From positions 1 through 5,193 of the forward strand of contig DDBL01000172.1 in the NCBI GenBank assembly GCA_002333425.1: 5,193 nt of DNA, read 5' to 3'. The notes below the pieces were generated by a model that saw nothing but the letters and a program-made list of their open reading frames with translations, ran no database searches and had not been told where the DNA came from. The DNA is from Leptospiraceae bacterium UBA2033. GTDB taxonomy: Bacteria > Spirochaetota > Leptospiria > Leptospirales > Leptospiraceae. The position numbers were made by a program, and so were the translations under genes. Within the stretch, counting starts at the first letter, position 1. Every line of letters begins with the position of its first letter. Below, piece after piece: positions 1 through 4,237 of the stretch.

Positions 1-69
1 TACCCTGGTCAACCAGACAACTTAATCAAAGACGAAATCAACTTTGACCTTAATTTAGCTGCTATGTAA
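1..69 (+). CDS. 3' end of an unidentified protein (partial)
   Basis: Frame 1 is open from the window edge to a TAA at 67-69 and encodes 22 residues ending in NLAAM. The other two + frames are closed by stops within about 45 bases. A hairpin with a pyrimidine-rich tail follows 16 bases after the stop, as expected at the end of a transcription unit. The fragment has no recognisable motif, so no family or function can be assigned. It runs convergently toward the small-protein gene on the - strand and is not part of the oxidase operon. Confidence 0.5.
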   Translation, partial: YPGQPDNLIKDEINFDLNLAAM

Positions 70-85
70 TTTTTATTTCTATACA

Positions 86-110
86 AGAGACAGGTCTGAG
101 ACCTGTCTCT
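86..110. terminator. Intrinsic terminator hairpin between convergent genes
   Basis: AGAGACAGGTC (86-96) and GACCTGTCTCT (100-110) form a perfect 11-bp stem with a three-base TGA loop. On the + strand the stem is followed by a T-rich, pyrimidine-only stretch from 112 to about 130, which favours termination of the upstream gene. On the - strand the tail is only AT-rich, so termination in that direction is less certain, although the position fits the end of the regulator and small-protein unit. The right arm overlaps the first two bases of the small gene's stop codon (109-111). Confidence 0.7.
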
Positions 111-303
111 ACTCTTCTTTTTCTTCCTTCATCTTTGTTTTGTTTTCTTTGCGGTCTTTTTTATCTTCATGCCCTTCTTGTTTTGGTTCATGTTTTTTTG
201 CTTTTTCTTTCTTAGGCTCTTGTTTGGGCGTTGGCGCTTGTGCAAATAAGAAAATTTGGCTGCTAATTACAAAGATTGTTAATATGGATAAAATATTTTT
301 CAT
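109..303 (-). CDS. Small secreted Lys/Glu-rich protein, function unknown
   Basis: Encodes 64 aa from the chosen start. The N-terminus MKN is followed by a hydrophobic stretch (about residues 4-21) and a likely signal-peptidase site after LFA, just before QAPTPK. The mature part of about 43 residues is almost entirely Lys, Glu, Asp, Gln, Pro and His, with a loose K-x-EPK repeat and no Cys, so it should be disordered and exported to the periplasm or beyond. Three in-frame ATGs (312, 309, 303) follow an AGGAGA site at 313-318. The first is only 1 base from the AGGAG core, the second 4 and the third 10; 303 was chosen because it gives a standard signal peptide, but 309 is also possible. It starts 33 bp after the regulator's stop codon (24 bp if the first ATG is used), so the two are probably cotranscribed. 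No family was recognised. The biased composition weakens any coding argument, but the ribosome site and signal peptide support a real gene. Confidence 0.65.
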   Translation of the reverse strand: MKNILSILTIFVISSQIFLFAQAPTPKQEPKKEKAKKHEPKQEGHEDKKDRKENKTKMKEEKEE

Positions 304-336
304 ATTCATCATTCTCCTGTTTAGTTCGACGAGCGT

Positions 337-1035
337 TTAAACTGCATTAGCCTCTGACAAATTGTAAAGAGCTTTTAAGTTTAAAAGTTCAATTTTATTT
401 TTTTCAATCTTGACCCAATTTCTATCTTTAAAATCTGCCAATGCTCGAATCAAAGTTTCTGTAGTTGTTCCGATACAAGTAGCCATGACTTCTCGCGTAA
501 CGTTTATATTTAACTCTGGGTCGTTACTTCCAGATGCATCATGAAATGTAATTAACAATTCCGCGAGTCTGCTATGGATTTGTTTTGTGCCCATGGAATG
601 AACATGATTTTCCATTTCCTTCCATTCTTCGGCTAAGTATTTCATAACTTCTATTTGAAAGGTTTCGTCCGCTTTCATTAATTTGATTACTGTTTCTTTT
701 GGTATAAAACAAATCTCTACATCTTCCAAACAAACAGATGAGTGATTGTATTCGGATCCAGAGATAATGTCTCGAAACCCTAACCACTTTCCTCGACTTG
801 CTATTTGGAAGGTTTGCTCTTTCCCGTTTCCTGATGTTTTATATGTACGAACAAGCCCATTTATAATGCAATAAAAGCCGTTGACTTTTTCGTTTTCCTT
901 AAATATAATATCTTTCTTCTTAAAATGAAAAAAAGATTTTTCCCCTGAGATTGCATTTAACGTATGGTGTTTGACACATTTGAATACTCCGTATTCTCTG
1001 CTGCTACAATCTACACAATTTATATGATCTTCCAT
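337..1035 (-). CDS. Crp/Fnr-family transcriptional regulator, Fnr-like
   Basis: Encodes 232 aa, the normal length for the family. The cyclic-nucleotide-binding-like beta-roll spans about residues 28-125 and includes GFYCIINGLVRTYK. A dimerisation helix follows (about 125-155), then a winged helix-turn-helix at about 170-222. The recognition helix reads TTTETLIRAL, keeping the Glu (193) and Arg (197) that contact the core GA of FNR/CRP half-sites; the Ser that FNR has before this Arg is Ile here. The N-terminus has C7, C10 (in CVDCS, close to FNR's CQDCS) and C20. C109 in EICFIPKE aligns with the central Cys of E. coli FNR, so a [4Fe-4S] oxygen sensor is plausible. The C10-C20 spacing is wider than in FNR, so cluster binding is not certain. 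The ATG at 1035 was chosen because AAGGA lies 9 bases upstream; an in-frame GTG at 1062 has no ribosome site. It is divergent from ccoN, whose promoter carries a matching palindrome, so it likely regulates the oxidase. Confidence 0.9.
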   Translation of the reverse strand: MEDHINCVDCSSREYGVFKCVKHHTLNAISGEKSFFHFKKKDIIFKENEKVNGFYCIINGLVRTYKTSGNGKEQTFQIASRGKWLGFRDIISGSEYNHSSVCLEDVEICFIPKETVIKLMKADETFQIEVMKYLAEEWKEMENHVHSMGTKQIHSRLAELLITFHDASGSNDPELNINVTREVMATCIGTTTETLIRALADFKDRNWVKIEKNKIELLNLKALYNLSEANAV

Positions 1036-1053
1036 TGTTGTCTTTCCTTGTGC

Positions 1054-1059
1054 TTTATA
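1054..1059 (-). promoter_or_regulatory. Possible -10 box for the Fnr-like regulator
   Basis: On the - strand, TATAAA lies 18 bases upstream of the ATG at 1035. It would give a start near 1047-1049 and a very short leader that still contains the AAGGA ribosome site. No good -35 hexamer sits 16-18 bases upstream, so use would depend on an activator, possibly bound at the inverted repeats from 1086 onward. The box lies downstream of the rejected GTG start at 1062, which is consistent with translation starting at 1035. AT-rich DNA produces such boxes by chance. Confidence 0.25.
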
Positions 1060-1085
1060 CACAAATGCTGTCTGAATACTCTATT

Positions 1086-1142
1086 GTAATTGACTAATAA
1101 TTCAAGCAATTACTTCGATGACGAAGGATTTCATTAGTCAAT
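1086..1142. repeat. Cluster of overlapping inverted repeats in the divergent promoter region
   Basis: Three perfect dyads overlap here. ATTGACTAAT (1089-1098) is inverted as ATTAGTCAAT (1133-1142). GTAATTG (1086-1092) is inverted as CAATTAC (1107-1113). CTTCG (1113-1117) pairs with CGAAG (1122-1126) across an ATGA loop, inside the first pair. The outer arms are 44 bp apart centre to centre, close to four helical turns, which would suit two cooperating protein dimers or a DNA loop. The same bases could also fold as a branched hairpin. The cluster lies just upstream of the regulator gene and before the ccoN activator site, so it may serve either promoter; no known consensus was matched. Confidence 0.5.
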
Positions 1143-1172
1143 CACTCTTGATTCTTCTAACTTCTATTACCA

Positions 1173-1188
1173 TGTGATAAATATCATA
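1173..1188. promoter_or_regulatory. FNR/CRP-type operator upstream of ccoN
   Basis: TGTGATAAATATCATA is a palindrome with 5 of 6 matching positions per arm. Its core TGAT-N4-ATCA fits the FNR consensus TTGAT-N4-ATCAA at the four inner bases of each half. It also fits the CRP consensus TGTGA-N6-TCACA with one mismatch. The centre (1180.5) is about 40 bp upstream of the start predicted from the -10 box at 1208-1213, the position from which Crp/Fnr proteins activate class II promoters. The divergent Fnr-like protein keeps the Glu and Arg that read such sites and is the likely ligand, which is an inference. Confidence 0.6.
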
Positions 1189-1207
1189 AAAGCTTGAAAG
1201 TAAAATT

Positions 1208-1213
1208 TATAAA
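1208..1213 (+). promoter_or_regulatory. -10 box of the cco operon promoter
   Basis: TATAAA at 1208-1213 predicts a transcription start near 1219-1222, leaving a leader of about 50 bases before the ccoN ATG. There is no usable -35 hexamer at 16-18 bp, as is common for promoters that depend on a class II activator. The FNR/CRP palindrome occupies that place instead. The surrounding sequence is very AT-rich, so the box alone is weak evidence; its spacing from the palindrome is what supports it. Confidence 0.45.
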
Positions 1214-1272
1214 ATACGTTTGATTCTATTCTTGGATTTGTTTATTCGGTATTTAAGGAGAAGGAATTATAT

Positions 1273-2730
1273 ATGAACACAAATTCATTAACCGGTCAGA
1301 CCGTCTCATCGACTGGCTCTGATACGAAATATAACGATTTTATCGTAAAAGCGTTTATTATATCTGCCTTTGTATGGGGCATCGCTTCCATGACATTTGG
1401 CGTAATAATTGCGTTTCAATTAGTATATCCAGAATTAAACTATACAAGATATTTTACGTTTGGAAGACTTCGCCCTCTACATACAAATGCGGCGATTTTT
1501 GGATTTGCACTAAGTGCAATTTTTGCAACTGCTTACCATTCGGCTCAGCGTTTGCTAAGAGTGAGAATTTGGAGTGACAAGTTTGCAATCACCCACTTGG
1601 TTCTTTACAATCTGACTATCGTGTTAGCCGCTATCACTCTTCCATTAGGGATGAGTCAAGGGAAAGAATACGCAGAATTAGAATGGCCTCTCGATGTTTT
1701 GATCGTAGTCTGGTATGTAATTTTCTTCGTAAACTACATGATGACGATTATCAAAAGAGAAGAGAAACAAATTTACGTTGCGATTTGGTTTTACCTTGCT
1801 TCGTTTGTTACTGTTCCGATTTTATTCATCGTAAATAACTTAGCAATTCCTGTTGGTTTAACAAAATCATATTCCATTTTCTCCGGTGTGTTTGATGCAA
1901 ACATTCAGTGGTGGTATGGGCATAACGCAGTTGCCTTTGTTTTGACAACTCCGTTCTTGGGGCTAATGTACTATTACTTCCCAAAACATATCAAACAACC
2001 AATCTACAGTCACAAACTCTCGATTATCCACTTCTGGAGTTTAGTGTTTTTATACATCTGGGCTGGACCTCACCACCTACTCTACACTCCTCTCCCTGAT
2101 TGGTTACAAACAACTGGGATGGTTTTTAGTATCATGCTTTGGATGCCTTCGTGGGGTGGAATGCTGAACGGTTTCTTGACATTAACCCAAGCCAAGGACA
2201 AAATCAAAACAGATGCAACTCTCAAGATGATGCTCGTTGGAATTACATTCTACGGGATGTCTACATTTGAAGGACCACTTCTTTCGATTCGTGCGATTTC
2301 AGCTCTTGCGCATAACACCGATTGGATTGTAGGTCACGTTCATAGTGGAACACTCGGTTGGGTTGGTTTTATGTCTGCTGCGGCATTTTACTATTTGGTG
2401 CCAAGAATGTGGAATACAAATCTCTACTCAGAAAAATTAGCAAACTTTCATTTCTGGTTGGGAACACTTGGAATTTTACTTTACATCGTTTCTATGTGGG
2501 TTTCTGGAATTACCGAAGGTGCTATGTGGCGTGCGGTTACTGACAAAGGATTTTTACAATATCCAAACTGGGTAGAAATCACAGCTCTATTAAAACCATA
2601 CAGAATTATGCGCGGTGTGGGTGGAACGATGTTCCTAGTGGGTTATATTATCATGGTCTATAATTTAGTGAAAACGATTGGAACAGCAGGAAGCGGTTTC
2701 AAAGAAATAGACCTGAGAGTGAAGGCGTAA
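1273..2730 (+). CDS. ccoN: cbb3-type cytochrome c oxidase subunit I (CcoN)
   Basis: Encodes 485 aa, the usual length, with about 12 membrane helices. It is the catalytic subunit in the inner membrane, which reduces O2 to water at a haem b3-CuB centre and pumps protons. All metal ligands can be placed at a constant offset of 10 from the Pseudomonas stutzeri numbering: H70 (RPLHTNAA) and H357 for the low-spin haem b, H355 (HVHSG) for haem b3, and H217 (WWYGHN), H267 and H268 (GPHHLLYT) for CuB. Y261 is in the position of the Tyr that is cross-linked to a CuB histidine in this C-type family. The conserved Glu of STFEGPLLS is E333. The ATG is preceded by AAGGAGAAGGA at 1255-1265, giving 7 bases of spacing from the nearer site. 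It is the first gene of the operon, behind a likely Fnr-type promoter. Its TAA stop forms part of the ccoO ribosome site. Confidence 0.98.
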   Translation: MNTNSLTGQTVSSTGSDTKYNDFIVKAFIISAFVWGIASMTFGVIIAFQLVYPELNYTRYFTFGRLRPLHTNAAIFGFALSAIFATAYHSAQRLLRVRIWSDKFAITHLVLYNLTIVLAAITLPLGMSQGKEYAELEWPLDVLIVVWYVIFFVNYMMTIIKREEKQIYVAIWFYLASFVTVPILFIVNNLAIPVGLTKSYSIFSGVFDANIQWWYGHNAVAFVLTTPFLGLMYYYFPKHIKQPIYSHKLSIIHFWSLVFLYIWAGPHHLLYTPLPDWLQTTGMVFSIMLWMPSWGGMLNGFLTLTQAKDKIKTDATLKMMLVGITFYGMSTFEGPLLSIRAISALAHNTDWIVGHVHSGTLGWVGFMSAAAFYYLVPRMWNTNLYSEKLANFHFWLGTLGILLYIVSMWVSGITEGAMWRAVTDKGFLQYPNWVEITALLKPYRIMRGVGGTMFLVGYIIMVYNLVKTIGTAGSGFKEIDLRVKA

Positions 2731-2735
2731 GGAGG
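2728..2735 (+). promoter_or_regulatory. Strong ccoO ribosome-binding site overlapping the ccoN stop
   Basis: TAAGGAGG is fully complementary to the 3' end of 16S rRNA and includes the ccoN stop codon TAA (2728-2730). Spacing is 6 bases to the ATG at 2742 and 9 to the second ATG at 2745. The overlap suggests efficient re-initiation and balanced production of CcoN and CcoO. Confidence 0.8.
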
Positions 2736-2741
2736 TTTATT

Positions 2742-3425
2742 ATGATGCAAAAAATATTTGATTGGTTTTCTGATATTGCAGAAGAATGGGATCTAAATGG
2801 AGTTAAGTTTGCGATTTACACAACCATTGCTGTGTTGATTGGCGGCTTATTTGAATTAGTCCCTCCTTTCTTTTTGACACAAACGGTTGTTCCAATTACT
2901 GCGGTTAAACCTTATTCTGCGATAGAATTAGCAGGGAGAGATATTTACACCGAAGAAGGATGTAACAACTGTCATACGCAAATGATCCGTCCTTTTAAAT
3001 GGGAAGTAGATCGTTTTGATCCAAAAAAAGTTTATGGTAAAGACGGATATTCCAAAGGCGGCGAATACGTGTATGACCACCCTTTTCTTTGGGGATCCAA
3101 AAGAACAGGTCCTGATTTAGCACACGAATCACAAATCCAAGATTCTGTTGATTGGCATAGACGTCATTTGATTAACCCGCGCGAAACCTCTCCGGGTTCG
3201 ATTATGCCTTCCTACGAATGGTTATTTGATAAAGATGCAACACTTGATCCAGCATCTATCAAAAACCATATGTTAGGACTTGCTAAAGTTGGAGTTCCGT
3301 ATACACAGGCTGACTACGACTCAGTAGAATCTTTGGTAAATGGAAAAACGAAAGGCGATGCGTTAATCGCTTACCTTTTGAAACTGGGACGTGATACTGC
3401 CAATTTGCAGGAAAACGTTAAGTAG
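2742..3425 (+). CDS. ccoO: cbb3-type oxidase monohaem cytochrome c subunit II (CcoO)
   Basis: Encodes 227 aa. One membrane anchor (about residues 21-46) is followed by a periplasmic cytochrome c domain. The haem c attachment motif is CNNCH at 74-78, and the distal Met ligand is M155 in SPGSIMPSYEW, a signature of CcoO. RPFKWEVDRF and LWGSKRTGPDLAHE are also typical of the family. The subunit passes electrons from CcoP or soluble cytochrome c to CcoN. It starts 11 bases after ccoN with a perfect ribosome site. Two ATGs stand in tandem; the first has the better spacing (6 bases). CcoO is a separate protein here and not fused to CcoN as in many Bacteroidetes. The stop codon TAG is followed after 8 bases by ccoQ. 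Confidence 0.97.
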   Translation: MMQKIFDWFSDIAEEWDLNGVKFAIYTTIAVLIGGLFELVPPFFLTQTVVPITAVKPYSAIELAGRDIYTEEGCNNCHTQMIRPFKWEVDRFDPKKVYGKDGYSKGGEYVYDHPFLWGSKRTGPDLAHESQIQDSVDWHRRHLINPRETSPGSIMPSYEWLFDKDATLDPASIKNHMLGLAKVGVPYTQADYDSVESLVNGKTKGDALIAYLLKLGRDTANLQENVK

Positions 3426-3433
3426 GGACTAGT

Positions 3434-3589
3434 ATGGACGACCAAGTGATGAGTGCTCTCATGATTTACAAGTCTCTTAGGCTTCCAGTTATGATATTAG
3501 CAATTTGCTATATTACGTTTTACTTATATAGCAAAAAGCGAAAGGAAGCAGTCGAAACCCCAAAATATAGAATGTTAGATGAGGATTAA
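3434..3589 (+). CDS. ccoQ: Small cbb3 oxidase subunit IV (CcoQ/FixQ-like)
   Basis: Encodes 51 aa: a short N-terminus, one membrane helix (about residues 17-33, RLPVMILAICYITFYLY), a basic patch KKRK, and an acidic tail ETPKYRMLDED. Size, topology and the place between ccoO and ccoP are those of CcoQ, which stabilises the association of CcoP with the CcoNO core. Sequence similarity in this family is weak, so the name rests mainly on position and architecture. The ATG has AGGGA (3424-3428) 5 bases upstream, overlapping the ccoO stop. The gene ends 2 bases before the ccoP ATG, and its last codons hold the ccoP ribosome site GAGGA (3581-3585), so translation of the two is likely coupled. Confidence 0.85.
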   Translation: MDDQVMSALMIYKSLRLPVMILAICYITFYLYSKKRKEAVETPKYRMLDED

Positions 3590-3591
3590 AT

Positions 3592-4119
3592 ATGGATTAT
3601 AATAAAGAATTTGACGGTATCAAACAAGCGGATAACCCGATGCCAGAATGGTGGAAACTTTTTTTTGGGCTCGCGATTGTGTTCGCAGTGGGTTATACCA
3701 TTTACTTCCATTGGTTTTCTGAGTGGAAAATGGAAGATAGTTTTAACAAGGAAGTCGCTGAATACGAAACAAAATTTCCAATGGCTAAAGTGATTACAAG
3801 TGCTGATGGTTCCAATCCACTTCGTGATAAAGCAGATGCAATCGAAGAAGGAAAAAAGAATTTTCAGAATTTTTGTGTCGCTTGTCACGGACCAGAAGCA
3901 AAAGGACTCGTGGGACCAAACCTTACAGATGCGGAATGGATTCACGGGGATAACGACGCTGCTATCTACGAAGTTATCATGGAAGGTGTAGCTGGCGACA
4001 AAGCAAAACTTGGAAGAGGAGCAATGCCACCACACAAAGCATCTCTTGGTTCTGAAAGAGTTTACCAAGTAATGGCTTGGCTTGCTAGTAACAATCAGAG
4101 TTTGAAGAAATTGAAGTAA
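3592..4119 (+). CDS. ccoP: cbb3 oxidase cytochrome c subunit III (CcoP), single-haem form
   Basis: Encodes 175 aa. The N-terminus is typical of CcoP: FDGIKQADNPMPEWW (8-21), then one membrane helix (about 22-43). A linker leads to one cytochrome c domain with CVACH at 95-99 and a probable axial Met at M145 (GAMPPHK). Classical CcoP is about 300 aa with two CxxCH domains; this one has a single motif and is correspondingly short. It ends cleanly with the C-terminal helix VYQVMAWLASN, and no second CxxCH is encoded between here and ccoG, so it looks like a genuine single-haem form and not a frameshift. It should accept electrons from a donor cytochrome and pass them to CcoO. GAGGA lies 6 bases before the ATG, inside the end of ccoQ. 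Confidence 0.93.
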   Translation: MDYNKEFDGIKQADNPMPEWWKLFFGLAIVFAVGYTIYFHWFSEWKMEDSFNKEVAEYETKFPMAKVITSADGSNPLRDKADAIEEGKKNFQNFCVACHGPEAKGLVGPNLTDAEWIHGDNDAAIYEVIMEGVAGDKAKLGRGAMPPHKASLGSERVYQVMAWLASNNQSLKKLK

Positions 4120-4139
4120 TGAAAAAGAGGCTTTCTAAT

Positions 4140-4211
4140 TGTCATCCCCGAAATTTTCTGTCGGGGATCTGTAAAAGTTGAGATTCCCGACTGAAAATTT
4201 CGGGAATGACA
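4140..4211. repeat. Inverted pair of REP-like hairpins between ccoP and ccoG
   Basis: Two 31-base arms (4140-4170 and 4181-4211) are inverted copies matching at 28 of 31 positions, separated by 10 bases. Each arm is itself a hairpin with an 8-bp stem and 9-base loop: ATCCCCGA/TCGGGGAT (4144-4151, 4161-4168) and ATTCCCGA/TCGGGAAT (4183-4190, 4200-4207). Each begins, reading inward from its outer end, with GTC before the stem. Two of the three differences between arms form a compensatory pair: C4146-G4166 on the left is T4185-A4205 on the right. This layout resembles REP/BIME elements mobilised by REP-associated transposases, none of which is encoded here. No T-run follows on either strand, so it is not a standard terminator. 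It may stabilise the ccoNOQP mRNA end or reduce ccoG expression. Confidence 0.8.
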
Positions 4212-4237
4212 TAAAAAGAAAAAAATAGGAGCTAATA

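Noticed and set aside
140..340. 66-codon + strand open frame opposite the small secreted protein
   Set aside because: It is the reverse reading of Lys/Glu codons, giving a Phe/Ser/Cys-rich product, and has no ribosome site. The - strand frame has a signal peptide and a ribosome site.
1090..1105. TTGA-N8-TCAA as an FNR site
   Set aside because: FNR sites have six bases between TTGA and TCAA. Eight bases would put the half-sites out of register, so it is listed only as part of the inverted-repeat cluster.
1194..1199. TTGAAA as a -35 box for ccoN
   Set aside because: It is only 8 bases before the TATAAA at 1208, and no -10-like hexamer lies 16-18 bases downstream of it.
3586..4068. 160-codon - strand open frame opposite ccoP
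   Set aside because: It lies antisense to a clear CcoP and encodes an unusual Cys/Phe/His-rich product with no recognisable domain. It is a shadow of the real gene.
4140..4211. Intrinsic terminator after ccoP
   Set aside because: The strong hairpin is followed by an A-rich stretch on the + strand and no T-run on the - strand. The two-hairpin symmetry fits a REP-like pair better.
4120..4237. Remnant of a second CcoP haem domain lost by frameshift or insertion
   Set aside because: No CxxCH-encoding sequence is present in the three forward frames of this gap, and the CcoP C-terminus ends naturally after the single cytochrome domain.
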